A stretch of 39,219 nt of DNA from an archaeon (GCA_023245565.1 JAHFKB010000001.1:8737-47955); one strand, 5' to 3'; positions 16,396 through 24,825 are shown, counted from the stretch's first letter. A program made the numbers and translations. The notes: generated from the sequence alone by a model not told the origin.

Positions 16396-16852
16396 ATTAA
16401 AAGAAGAAGGAAATCTAAGTCTAGTGGAGCAATCAGAAACAATATGTATATCATACATATTAAAATCAGATAATTCACTAAAATCAGCAAAAATATTACT
16501 AGAAAACAAACTTTATGATGATTCAACATCAAGCTCATATTATGCAATGTACAATATATTAACAGCATTGCTATTTAAAACAGGAATAAAATGTGAAAAC
16601 CACGCAGGATCAATACTTTTGCTAAAATTTTTATTAAATAAAGTAGAACTATTTGATTTAATATCAAAAGCAAAAGAAGATAGAATAGATAAACAATATT
16701 ATGTAACATCAGAAGATATAACATTAACAGAAGAATCAACCAAAAAAATATTAATTAAAGCAGAAGAATTCACAGTAAAAATGAAATTAGTAATAAAAAA
16801 TATGAAAAATGAAGAAATAATAAATTTAAGAGAAAAATTTCAAGATATATGA
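16370..16852 (+). CDS. HEPN-domain protein, partner of MNT
   Basis: The 160-residue protein is all-helical, with SSYYAMYNILTALLF, KCENHAGSILLLKF and R105-IDKQYYV blocks that define the archaeal HEPN subgroup found next to HTH-MNT genes. The usual RNase motif Rx4-6H of HEPN toxins is not present in classical form (R105 is followed by Tyr-Tyr). I choose ATG 16370, with AGAGGTG at 16351-16357 as its ribosome binding site; the longer frame starts with GTG inside that site. It overlaps the MNT gene by 26 bases. It may be a toxin or a signalling module. Confidence 0.83.
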   Translation: MKKTNFLNKLKEEGNLSLVEQSETICISYILKSDNSLKSAKILLENKLYDDSTSSSYYAMYNILTALLFKTGIKCENHAGSILLLKFLLNKVELFDLISKAKEDRIDKQYYVTSEDITLTEESTKKILIKAEEFTVKMKLVIKNMKNEEIINLREKFQDI

Positions 16853-16947
16853 TATTAAAATGAGTTTAAGTTAATTATACTTACGCTTATTATTTATTGA
16901 GTTTATATAATTTTAGCTTTGTATTAACAAAACCTTAAATCAAAAGC

Positions 16948-16955
16948 TTTAAATA
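16948..16955 (+). promoter_or_regulatory. TATA box of second pilin run
   Basis: TTTAAATA lies in the string AAAAGCTTTAAATAGAA shared with the MNT promoter. It is about 45 bases above ATG 16996, leaving room for a short leader that contains AAGGTG (16983-16988). This gene is therefore leadered, unlike its neighbours. Confidence 0.5.
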
Positions 16956-16982
16956 GAAATATCAAGATTTAATCAATAATAA

Positions 16983-16988
16983 AAGGTG
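16983..16988 (+). promoter_or_regulatory. Ribosome binding site of pilin gene 16996
   Basis: AAGGTG ends seven bases before the ATG at 16996. It stands out because many first genes of transcripts here look leaderless, which suggests high expression of this pilin candidate. Confidence 0.5.
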
Positions 16989-16995
16989 TGAATAA

Positions 16996-17421
16996 ATGTT
17001 AAATAAAAAAGCTCAAGGAATGCCGATGAATGTTATTATCATTGCAATAATTGTGCTTGTAGTCCTAGTTATTTTGATTGCTTTTTTCGCAGGCGGTTTT
17101 GGTAGTGTTGTTGGAAAAGTAAGAGATTTATTTACAGGAACAACTTCTGGCCAATCTAGAGATATTGTTGTTCAGACATGTCAAAACTTATGTGATAGTG
17201 GTAAATCATTGCCAGAATCAGCACAAAAACTTTCAGGTTATTGTAAACAAAGTTTCGTAGTAGATATGGATAGTAATCCAACTACTCTTCCAGAGAGAGT
17301 AATTTGTGGAACTCCAGCAACTGAAATAACCGCAGGATTAGACAAATACAAAGATGATATTAAAAAAGTAGGAAAAGCAAGTTCAACTTTAAATATAGAT
17401 TGCCCAGAAATAACTTGTTAA
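16996..17421 (+). CDS. Candidate major pilin-like protein, 141 aa
   Basis: MLNKKAQGMPMNVIIIAIIV gives a KKA-Q class III type start, then one hydrophobic helix to about residue 32 with a GG-containing end. A soluble domain of about 100 residues with six Cys (C62, C66, C83, C104, C135, C141) follows. Length and layout fit an archaeal pilin with a disulfide-stabilised head. It has a dedicated promoter and a ribosome binding site, and the tiny pilin-like gene at 17423 follows at one base. It is the best candidate for the major filament subunit, but this is inference. Confidence 0.68.
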   Translation: MLNKKAQGMPMNVIIIAIIVLVVLVILIAFFAGGFGSVVGKVRDLFTGTTSGQSRDIVVQTCQNLCDSGKSLPESAQKLSGYCKQSFVVDMDSNPTTLPERVICGTPATEITAGLDKYKDDIKKVGKASSTLNIDCPEITC

Positions 17422-17422
17422 A

Positions 17423-17596
17423 ATGTTTAAAAAAGGTTCATCTCTTTCTTTAGAAACAGTTGTTGTATTTATTATAATTTTAATTGTTCTTTTCCTAGTT
17501 ATATTCTTTATTTTAAAATATGGTGGTCAAATAGGCTCAAGTATTGGAGATCAAGTAAAAATGAGTAATGCTTCCTTGCCTAAAGTCTTACCATAA
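17423..17596 (+). CDS. Tiny pilin-like protein, 57 aa
   Basis: MFKKGSSLSLETVVVFIIIL is a textbook archaeal class III signal: K-K-G, a short polar stretch with S-L-E-T, then a hydrophobic helix to about residue 32. A 25-residue tail follows with no Cys. The gene starts one base after the previous stop and is missed by length filters. It could be a minor pilin or a filament-capping peptide. Confidence 0.7.
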   Translation: MFKKGSSLSLETVVVFIIILIVLFLVIFFILKYGGQIGSSIGDQVKMSNASLPKVLP

Positions 17597-17636
17597 GAAA
17601 TAAATACCTTAGAATTCTTTAAAAATAATAAAAAAG

Positions 17637-19256
17637 ATGGTAAAAAATAAGAAGGCAGTATATGAAATAACTAATATATTTCTAGGAATATTAGCAGCTG
17701 TTTTGCTTATAGGTGCACTAATTCTTGCATCACAAGCAGTTAGTAATGCTTTTTTCAAAAAATCTACACAATGTGAAAATTACAAATGGTGGGATGGTAA
17801 AAATAGTTTAAAAGAAATATTAAAACAAGTAGATGAAGGAAATATTAAAGAATATTTATTTTATAATAACGGTTGTCCATTAATAAGTTTTACTTTTTCT
17901 CAAGGAATTGGTAAAATAACATATCCATATACTTTATCAAACGAACCATCACTTTGTTTATGCACAATAGAAGATAAAATATGCAAACCCTATGATTGTT
18001 ATAAATTCAAAAATTATGAAAAAATTAATCAAGAACAATTTTCAACTTTAGATCTAAAAAATTATGTGTTTTTAAAATTTATAAAAGATGGAAAAATTTT
18101 AAGAATTCAAGTTATTTCAACAGAAAAAGAATTAGAACCAGTAAAATATTCTAGTCAAGGAATAAATACAAAAACAGACCAAAATAATTTAATTAATGAA
18201 TTATCAATTAAATTTAAAACTAAAATTGATTCTTTTATTCCAATAGTAACACAAAAAAAACAGAGTTTACTATTACCAGAAGGAATCCAAAATATAGATG
18301 GATTTACTAATTTTTTTGATATAGAATTAGCTCAAGTTTCAAATATAAAAGAATTAGAAACAAACTATAAAAAAATAGATCCTTCTGAAGTAGAAAATAC
18401 TTATATTAAATTAAGAATTGATAAAGAAAAATTTAATTTAGTTCAAGCACAAGACAGAGATAAAATTTATTTATATTATAAAAAAGATCAAACATGGCAG
18501 CAAACAAAATTAGAATGTAGTGAATCTGAGACAGATGTATATTGTATGGGAAACCTGGATGGTTTTGGAAATAATTTTGCAATAAGTATAGGTAATGAAA
18601 TTCAAGAACAAGGAGAAATACAAAATTTTGCTTCATGCAAAGATATAAATCAAGAATTAGTTGTTATTCAACAAGATGAAAAAATAAAATGTTCAGATAA
18701 ATTATGTTGTGCTCATCAAGATACAGTAGAACATCTAATTTATACAAAAAAATTTATCAATAATCAAGATGAATATCTATTGATTAAAGATGCAGCACGT
18801 TCTGCAACATCTCAAAGAGATGCATTCTTTGATTTTTTAACAGGAGGAGCTGAAGCTTGTGGTCCTTTAAGTATATCTAATAAAAAAGAACTTGAAGAAA
18901 ATGTTCCAAATGTTAAAGGTTCAAAAAATATTAGAATTAAATTAGTAAAAGACTGGTTAGCAGCAAACAATCCAAAAGCACTTCAAATAATAAATGATTT
19001 ATCCCAATATTCTAATTGTCCGCATATAATTGGAAGAGCATTAGATGTTCAATTACAAAAAGGTAAAAATGATCAAGATCTTATTGGTCTGCGTAATTTA
19101 ATGTGTGAAGCAGGATGGGCTAATTATGGTAAAGAATGGTGGCATTACGAATACAAAACAAAAAGTTATGAAATTGCAAAACAAAACAATAAATGTTATT
19201 TTAGTGAAGATAAATATGCTACTTTACAAGCCACAGTAAAACCAGGTTATACTTAA
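17637..19256 (+). CDS. Pilin-anchored M15 (VanY-like) peptidoglycan peptidase
   Basis: The 539-residue protein has an N-terminus NKKAVYEITNIFLGIL plus hydrophobic helix (to about residue 34), which is pilin-like and places the rest outside. The middle is Cys-rich and unfamiliar. Residues about 385-515 form an M15 D-Ala-D-Ala carboxypeptidase domain: H463-IIGRAL-D470 (the HxxGxAxD zinc motif) and E500-W-W-H503. All catalytic zinc residues are present. Archaea lack murein, so the expected substrate is the wall of a bacterium. It overlaps the next start by one base and heads the operon that ends with an amidase. Confidence 0.85.
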   Translation: MVKNKKAVYEITNIFLGILAAVLLIGALILASQAVSNAFFKKSTQCENYKWWDGKNSLKEILKQVDEGNIKEYLFYNNGCPLISFTFSQGIGKITYPYTLSNEPSLCLCTIEDKICKPYDCYKFKNYEKINQEQFSTLDLKNYVFLKFIKDGKILRIQVISTEKELEPVKYSSQGINTKTDQNNLINELSIKFKTKIDSFIPIVTQKKQSLLLPEGIQNIDGFTNFFDIELAQVSNIKELETNYKKIDPSEVENTYIKLRIDKEKFNLVQAQDRDKIYLYYKKDQTWQQTKLECSESETDVYCMGNLDGFGNNFAISIGNEIQEQGEIQNFASCKDINQELVVIQQDEKIKCSDKLCCAHQDTVEHLIYTKKFINNQDEYLLIKDAARSATSQRDAFFDFLTGGAEACGPLSISNKKELEENVPNVKGSKNIRIKLVKDWLAANNPKALQIINDLSQYSNCPHIIGRALDVQLQKGKNDQDLIGLRNLMCEAGWANYGKEWWHYEYKTKSYEIAKQNNKCYFSEDKYATLQATVKPGYT

Positions 19257-19612
19257 TGGTAAATATAGAACAAATTTCAGAATGGTTTGTACATATAGTA
19301 TTGCTATTAGTAGTTATTGCTCTTTTTTTAGGAGTTGGTTTTAAAATAAAAGACAGCAAACTTCACAATTTAAGAGTAGAATCAAGAGATATTGCTTTTA
19401 CTTTTGATTCAATATCAATTTCCCCAGACAATATAAATTATAATTATCAAATGAGAGACAAAACAGATTTTTCTCTAGATCAAAATAGATGTATGATTAA
19501 AACAAAATATAAAGAAGATACAACCACACCAACAAACTTCTTTTGTGGTATAAGTAAAGATAATCAAATTCCATATCAAGTAATTGAAAATCAAATTAAA
19601 ATAACAAAATGA
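19256..19612 (+). CDS. Single-span pilin-operon protein, 118 aa
   Basis: After a short N-terminus (VNIEQISEW) comes one hydrophobic helix (about 10-30), followed by a polar extracellular-looking domain with two Cys. The ATG overlaps the stop of the M15 gene and its own stop overlaps the next ATG, so it is translationally coupled on both sides. It lacks the KK[G/A] start of its neighbours. Its role in the complex is unknown. Confidence 0.68.
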   Translation: MVNIEQISEWFVHIVLLLVVIALFLGVGFKIKDSKLHNLRVESRDIAFTFDSISISPDNINYNYQMRDKTDFSLDQNRCMIKTKYKEDTTTPTNFFCGISKDNQIPYQVIENQIKITK

Positions 19613-20085
19613 AAAAAAAAGGATCTATAAATATTGTTGAATACATTGTTTATATATTATTCATAATAGTTTCTGCATTTTTTATTTCAGTTATGGCTTT
19701 CAAATATCTAAACGAAGATATTAATACAATTAGATTAGAAACTTTTATTTTATCTAAAAAATTAGTTTCTTCAGATCAATGTCTAGCATTTAAAGACGAA
19801 GCAAGAATTTATCAAGGAACAATAGATCTAGAAAAATTAAATATTGATAATCTAAAAACTTGTTATACAAAAGAAAACTTAGGATATACTGTAAAAATTA
19901 AAACATTAGATGGTAATATAATTAAATCTGCTAAAAATTTAAATTTAAGACAAGAAGCTTATCTTCCAATATGTGCTAAAGTTAATGATGTCAAATGCAA
20001 TATAAGAAGAGACCTAATTTTATACAAAGAAAATGAAAATATAAAAACTGGAATTATAGAAATAGAGGTGATAACTGGTGTATAA
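19609..20085 (+). CDS. Pilin-like protein, 158 aa
   Basis: MKKKGSINIVEYIVYILFII shows K-K-K-G, a polar stretch with Glu at a pilin-like position, then a hydrophobic helix to about residue 29. The remaining domain is strand-rich with four Cys (including two near residue 124-128), suggesting disulfides. Overlaps of four and eight bases with its neighbours tie it to the hydrolase operon. It is probably a minor pilin. Confidence 0.7.
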   Translation: MKKKGSINIVEYIVYILFIIVSAFFISVMAFKYLNEDINTIRLETFILSKKLVSSDQCLAFKDEARIYQGTIDLEKLNIDNLKTCYTKENLGYTVKIKTLDGNIIKSAKNLNLRQEAYLPICAKVNDVKCNIRRDLILYKENENIKTGIIEIEVITGV

Positions 20086-20647
20086 TAAAAAAGGAGATTA
20101 TGGTTTTCCATTATACTTTTTGCCCTCTCTAGGACTATTCCTATTAGTAATTATTATTTTCAGTTTAATATTCTTTGTTTTTAATTTCTTTGATTCCCCA
20201 AATTTAGTTATTAAATCAGAAGCTTTTCAAGACAGTTCAAAAATTATAAATTTACTAAAATCAAATATAGAATTAAATGGAAAACAAACACAAATAGCAG
20301 AACTAATTAATCTAGCATATTCAGATCCAAAATATAAAGAAGACCTAAATAAAGAAGTAAATAAAATATTATTAGCACTTCCACTTCCAGGAGTAAAAGA
20401 AGACCTTACAAAAGTAAACTTTGCAACTCCAGGAGCAATTTCAGGAAGTCTTCAAGAAGCAAGATGGATTTTAGAAATAAGAGCAGATAATGAATTATTT
20501 TATTATAATGCAAAAGAATCTATTACAGGTAAAAGATATTTTTTACAAAGTACATTGATTCCATTAGCAAATAATAAAGTAGCTAAAGTAAATTTATTTT
20601 TAGATTGTTTTTCTTGTTCAGAGGAGGAAGTAAATGCTATTGCATAA
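20078..20647 (+). CDS. Pilin-like protein, 189 aa (GTG start)
   Basis: The start codon is GTG at 20078, preceded by GAGGTGAT as ribosome binding site inside the upstream gene. The N-terminus MYNKKGDYGFPLYFLPSLGL leads into a strongly hydrophobic helix to about residue 38. The soluble rest has a C-x-x-C near the end. It overlaps the upstream gene by eight bases and the amidase gene by fourteen. No enzymatic motif is seen; it is probably another minor pilin or adaptor for the amidase. Confidence 0.68.
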   Translation: MYNKKGDYGFPLYFLPSLGLFLLVIIIFSLIFFVFNFFDSPNLVIKSEAFQDSSKIINLLKSNIELNGKQTQIAELINLAYSDPKYKEDLNKEVNKILLALPLPGVKEDLTKVNFATPGAISGSLQEARWILEIRADNELFYYNAKESITGKRYFLQSTLIPLANNKVAKVNLFLDCFSCSEEEVNAIA

Positions 20648-22190
20648 AAAAGGAATTTTCCTTCCTTTATTTGTAATTGTAAATATTTTAATTTTTATAG
20701 TCTTAGCTTTTATAATAAGATCTGAAGCATTAAATAAACAAGACCTAGTCGGCCTAAGATCAATAAACATAATAAAAACTTATGATGAATCTGAAAAAGC
20801 ACATTTTTATCTAGAGTTAGCAACAAAACAAGCTTATGAAACATCTAAATTAAAAATTGCAGATAGTGGGGGATATGCAGAAGCAAATAGATGTGAAAAA
20901 TCTGAAGAGTTTATAATTTGGAATACTTGTCAAATTTTAAGTCCAAGAGCAGAATTAACTTATCAAATAAGAACAGATCTAAAGCCTTATTTAGAAAATT
21001 ATGAAAGTAATTATAAAAAAACAGATACAGAAAAATTATTTAATGTAAAAAAAGAAGATATTAAATTTGAAGTTCCAGAAGGCACAGAAGACCAATATAA
21101 TTATATTTATACAAAAAATATTAAAGAATTAAATGTAGAAAATACATTAAAAATAGGAAATAATATAATATTTAAATTCTCAGAAATACAATATCCAATA
21201 GAATTATCAAGTGGATCTATTATAAAACAAAATCCCAGAATAAAAGTAAGATTTGATAATATAAATAGTTATCAAGTTTTATACACAACAATAGAATCAA
21301 ATTGTATAAATAAAGAATTTGAAAATTGTAAAAAGAAACTAAATGAAAAATTTAGTAATATAGAAATATCTAAAGAAGAAAATTTAATAAAAATTAAATT
21401 ACCTTTAGAAACCTCAGCAATTAAATTCGCATTTTACAATAATAAACCATTACAAGGATATCAAGATTTTTATGAAGATATTGAAGAAGGAGAAGATGCA
21501 GGTTATGAATCTGATAAAGTAGAAAAAAGTTCAGGATTTTTAAAAGAAGGAGAATCTTTATTAGACAGTTTAGATCTTAAAGGAGCAAAAATAATTAAGA
21601 AAATAACTCCAGAATTAAAAGTAGGTTCTAAAAGATCAAAAGTAAGTATGATTGTTTTACATCACACAGGTGAAGCAAAAGCAACTTACACATTATCAAC
21701 ATTAAAAGAAAGAGGATTATCTGTTCATTATGTTTTAGAAAGAAATGGAGATCTATATGTATTTGTTCCAGAAGATACAATAGCATATCATGCTGGTTGC
21801 TGTCAAAATCAGCTTTACAATGAAAATACAAAAGAATGGATTACAGCAAAATGTTGCAAAGAATTAACAACAGGTTCTGAAATAAATTGTAAAAATAGAT
21901 CTAAATTTTGTATACAAGGAATAAACTCAAAATCCATAGGAATAGAAATTTTAAATAGTGGAAGAATAAATGATCCAATAACAGAAGCACAATACAACAC
22001 TTTAAATCAAATTTTACCCTATTTAACAAAGAAATTAAATATACCATATGATGACAATCACATAGTAGCACATTATGAAGTTAAAAGCTCTAAAGATGAT
22101 CCTAGAAATCTTGATTGGTCTAGAATAAATCTTCCAAATCATCCAAAATATTCTTCTTATTTAAAGCCAAGAGATTTCACTTCACAATAA
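20634..22190 (+). CDS. Pilin-anchored Amidase_2 (murein amidase) protein
   Basis: The 518-residue protein starts HKKGIFLPLF plus a hydrophobic helix (to about residue 28), again pilin-like. Residues about 335-500 are an Amidase_2/PGRP fold: VLHHT (H343 as first zinc ligand), VHYVLERNGDLY, AYHAG (H386), IGIEI, and H480 with K487-x-D489-P, matching the AmpD/AmiD pattern of two His and one Asp ligand plus the conserved Lys. A six-Cys insert (C389 to C426) sits between H386 and the IGIEI strand. Such enzymes cut the amide bond between MurNAc and the peptide stem. It is the last gene of the overlapping operon. Confidence 0.87.
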   Translation: MLLHKKGIFLPLFVIVNILIFIVLAFIIRSEALNKQDLVGLRSINIIKTYDESEKAHFYLELATKQAYETSKLKIADSGGYAEANRCEKSEEFIIWNTCQILSPRAELTYQIRTDLKPYLENYESNYKKTDTEKLFNVKKEDIKFEVPEGTEDQYNYIYTKNIKELNVENTLKIGNNIIFKFSEIQYPIELSSGSIIKQNPRIKVRFDNINSYQVLYTTIESNCINKEFENCKKKLNEKFSNIEISKEENLIKIKLPLETSAIKFAFYNNKPLQGYQDFYEDIEEGEDAGYESDKVEKSSGFLKEGESLLDSLDLKGAKIIKKITPELKVGSKRSKVSMIVLHHTGEAKATYTLSTLKERGLSVHYVLERNGDLYVFVPEDTIAYHAGCCQNQLYNENTKEWITAKCCKELTTGSEINCKNRSKFCIQGINSKSIGIEILNSGRINDPITEAQYNTLNQILPYLTKKLNIPYDDNHIVAHYEVKSSKDDPRNLDWSRINLPNHPKYSSYLKPRDFTSQ

Positions 22191-22228
22191 AACAAAATCT
22201 TTTTAAATAAAGTAAAAATAAGTTTTCT

Positions 22229-23179
22229 ATGATTCTTGGCTATGAAACAATAATTAATAAAATTATAGATACAACAGGACTTTCTAGACAAGACATAGAA
22301 GTAAAAATTAATCAAAAATTAAAAGACTTACAAGATCTAATTTCTAGAGAAGGTGCAGCACATATTATTGCTAATGAATTAAATGTTAAATTATTTGATA
22401 ATTTAAATAGATCATTAAAAGTAAATCAAGTTGAAGCAGGACTTAATTCAGTTAATCTTATAGCTAAAGTAATAAATATTTATGAAATTAAAACATTTCA
22501 TAAAGAAAATAGACAGGGAAGAATTGGTTCTATTTTAGTTGGAGATGAAACAGGAGCTATAAGATTAGTTGTATGGGATGAAAAATTAATAGAATTAATA
22601 AAAGACATAAAACAAGGAGATATATTAAAAATAAATAATTCTTATTCAAAACAAAACAATAATGGATTTAAAGAATTACATTTAGGAAGTAAATCTCAAA
22701 TAATAATAAATCCAGAAAATGAGACAATACAAGAAGTAAAAATAAATTCTTCTTCAAATAGAAAACAAATAAATGATGTAAATGAAAATGAATTTGTAGA
22801 ATTATTTGGAACAATAGTTCAAGTTTTTGAACCAAAATATTATAATTCATGTAATGTATGTAATAAAAAATTAATGCAAGAAGGAGAATTATTTAAGTGT
22901 CCAGAACATGGAAATGTTCCTCCTAAAAAAGTTCCAATTTTAAATATTTTCTTTGATGACGGCACAGGAAACATAAGAGCAGTTTTATTTAGAGATCAAG
23001 CAGAAAAATTAATATTAAATAAAACTAATTTTGAAGAAATTAAAAAAGAAGTTTTAGGTAAACAATTAATATTAAAAGGTAAAATAAATAAAAATGAATT
23101 ATTTAACAGACTTGAGATAGTTGTAAATAATATAGAAGAACCAAAGCCAGAAATAATATTAGCAGAAATGCAAAAATGA
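22229..23179 (+). CDS. Replication protein A-like ssDNA-binding protein
   Basis: The 316-residue cytoplasmic protein has a helical N-terminal part (1-65), then an OB fold (about 70-165) with ILVGDETGAIRLVVWD, then a second OB fold (about 190-300) that contains C210-x-x-C213 and a C-P-E-H zinc knuckle and repeats the pattern FFDDGTGNIRAVLF. This is the archaeal RPA layout for protecting single-stranded DNA in replication and repair. It follows the amidase by 38 bases, and its last four bases overlap the next start, though that gene is unrelated. Confidence 0.9.
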   Translation: MILGYETIINKIIDTTGLSRQDIEVKINQKLKDLQDLISREGAAHIIANELNVKLFDNLNRSLKVNQVEAGLNSVNLIAKVINIYEIKTFHKENRQGRIGSILVGDETGAIRLVVWDEKLIELIKDIKQGDILKINNSYSKQNNNGFKELHLGSKSQIIINPENETIQEVKINSSSNRKQINDVNENEFVELFGTIVQVFEPKYYNSCNVCNKKLMQEGELFKCPEHGNVPPKKVPILNIFFDDGTGNIRAVLFRDQAEKLILNKTNFEEIKKEVLGKQLILKGKINKNELFNRLEIVVNNIEEPKPEIILAEMQK

Positions 23180-23649
23180 TGTTTAAAACCCATGCAATGT
23201 TTGGTTTATTCTTAACATTATTATTAATAAATAAAATTTCTTTACCACACCCAATAATATTTGCAATATTAGTAACTGCTTTCAGTTCAATTCCAGACCT
23301 AGATCATCCAAAAAGTAAACTAGGGAGAAAATTACCATTCATATCAATACCAATAAATTTAATATTCAAACACAGAGGATTTTTTCATTCAATATTCCCC
23401 CCATTAATTTTATTAATAATACTTTATTACTTTAATTTAAGTTTTTTAGGTTTAGCTATTCTGGGAGGTTATTTAGTTCACTTAATTGGAGATTCAATAA
23501 CTAGAGAAGGAATAAGTTTTTTATATCCATTTACTAAATTTACATTAAAAGGTCCAATACATACAGGAGGACCATTAGAATTAGTTCTTTTCATGATAAT
23601 AACCATTTTAGATATATTTTTAATATTGAAATTTGTCAATATTTTATGA
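23176..23649 (+). CDS. YdjM/metal-dependent-hydrolase-like membrane protein
   Basis: The 157-residue protein starts FKTHAMFG, with conserved SSIPDLDHPKSK and HRGFFHSIFPP blocks and HLIGDSITREGI, plus four hydrophobic helices. These histidine/aspartate blocks are characteristic of the YdjM (LexA-regulated, putative membrane-bound metal hydrolase) family. The real substrate is unknown. A second ATG three bases later is an equally good start. The gene overlaps the RPA stop and the PAP2 start. Confidence 0.82.
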   Translation: MMFKTHAMFGLFLTLLLINKISLPHPIIFAILVTAFSSIPDLDHPKSKLGRKLPFISIPINLIFKHRGFFHSIFPPLILLIILYYFNLSFLGLAILGGYLVHLIGDSITREGISFLYPFTKFTLKGPIHTGGPLELVLFMIITILDIFLILKFVNIL

Positions 23650-24110
23650 AAACAATTAAGAAATACACAAGAGAAGCATTTTTAGCAATAACTTCTCTAG
23701 GAACAACTTTCTTTTTTGTAATAATAATTGTATTTCTATTAACATTGGGAGAAGTAAAAATAGCTAAATCATTAGGATTAGGTTTAATACTTTGTTATGT
23801 ATTTGCATTTTTATTAAGATTATTTTATTTTAAAGAAAGACCTGAAAAAGAAGATTATTTTAATCTATTCACAAAAATAAATGCTTCTTCATTTCCAAGT
23901 TTACATACAATGGGTTCAATTTATGCAGCAATAGTTTTAGCAAATGAAATAAGAAAACCATTAGCTTCTATATTTTTAGTATTTATGGCATTATTAATAG
24001 GTTACTCAAGAATTTACTTAAAAAAACATTACTTTATAGATGTAGTATTTGGATTTATTCTTGGAATTATAGCTGGTGTAATTTATTTATTCTTAATTAA
24101 TTTCAGTTAG
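23646..24110 (+). CDS. PAP2-family membrane phosphatase
   Basis: The 154-residue protein has the three PAP2 signatures: FKERP, then SSFPSLHTM, then SRIYLKKHYFIDV (His and Asp in the last). Hydrophobic helices lie on either side. Such enzymes dephosphorylate lipid phosphates such as isoprenyl diphosphates or phosphatidate at the membrane surface. It overlaps the YdjM-like gene by four bases, so they share a transcript; a role in lipid or polyprenol recycling is likely. Confidence 0.88.
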   Translation: MKTIKKYTREAFLAITSLGTTFFFVIIIVFLLTLGEVKIAKSLGLGLILCYVFAFLLRLFYFKERPEKEDYFNLFTKINASSFPSLHTMGSIYAAIVLANEIRKPLASIFLVFMALLIGYSRIYLKKHYFIDVVFGFILGIIAGVIYLFLINFS

Positions 24111-24141
24111 TCTTTTAAATATATAAAAATTAGAAAATTAA

Positions 24142-24801
24142 ATGTTATCTATAATAATTCCTGCATGTAATGAAGAAAACTATATAGAGAACACTATAAA
24201 ATCAATAAAAGCTCAAGGTTTTAAAAAATATGAAATTATAGTTGTATGTGATGGGTGCACAGACAATACAGAAAAAATATCTAGAAAATTAGCTAATAAA
24301 GTTGTAGTATTGAAAAAAAGAACAGGTCCAGCAATTGCTAAAAATAAAGGTGTTAAAATAGCTAAAGGTAATAAATTAGTTTTCTTAGATTCAGATACTT
24401 TGTTAACTAAAGATGTTTTAGAAAATATATCTAAGATTCTAGATAAATATCCTAATATTGTTGGAACTTGTAAAATTAAACCTTCTAATGAAAAATTAAA
24501 ACATAAATTTATGATGTTTTTAAAAAATCATTTGATCTGTCCTTTTGGTGTTAGCAATGGAATGATTTTTTGCACTAAAAAAATATTTTTAAAATTTAAT
24601 GGATTTAATAAATACTTTAAGAAAAAAGAAGATGGAGACTTTGTAAGAAGAATAAGAAAACATAGTGGCTTTATTATTTTAGATGACTATGTGATAAGTT
24701 CTACAAGAAGATTTGATAAAAAAGGTTATATTAAAATAGGGTTATATTGGGTAAAAGAATATTTTAAACCTTCTAATGAAGACTATGAAGTAATTAGATA
24801 A
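24142..24801 (+). CDS. Family 2 glycosyltransferase
   Basis: The 219-residue protein is a GT-A fold starting with LSIIIPACNEENYIENTI, then IIVVCDGCTDNT, then the metal-binding FLDSDT motif at about residue 77-82. No membrane segment is present, so it is a soluble enzyme acting at the cytoplasmic face. Donor and acceptor cannot be told from sequence. TTTAAATATATAAA at 24115-24128 gives a leaderless promoter about 20 bases above the ATG. Confidence 0.88.
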   Translation: MLSIIIPACNEENYIENTIKSIKAQGFKKYEIIVVCDGCTDNTEKISRKLANKVVVLKKRTGPAIAKNKGVKIAKGNKLVFLDSDTLLTKDVLENISKILDKYPNIVGTCKIKPSNEKLKHKFMMFLKNHLICPFGVSNGMIFCTKKIFLKFNGFNKYFKKKEDGDFVRRIRKHSGFIILDDYVISSTRRFDKKGYIKIGLYWVKEYFKPSNEDYEVIR

Positions 24802-24815
24802 ATTCAACAACAAGC

Positions 24816-24825
24816 TTTATAAATA
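24816..24825 (+). promoter_or_regulatory. TATA box of the ZPR1 gene
   Basis: TTTATAAATA lies 20-29 bases above ATG 24845, with no ribosome binding site between them, which implies a leaderless transcript. Confidence 0.55.
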
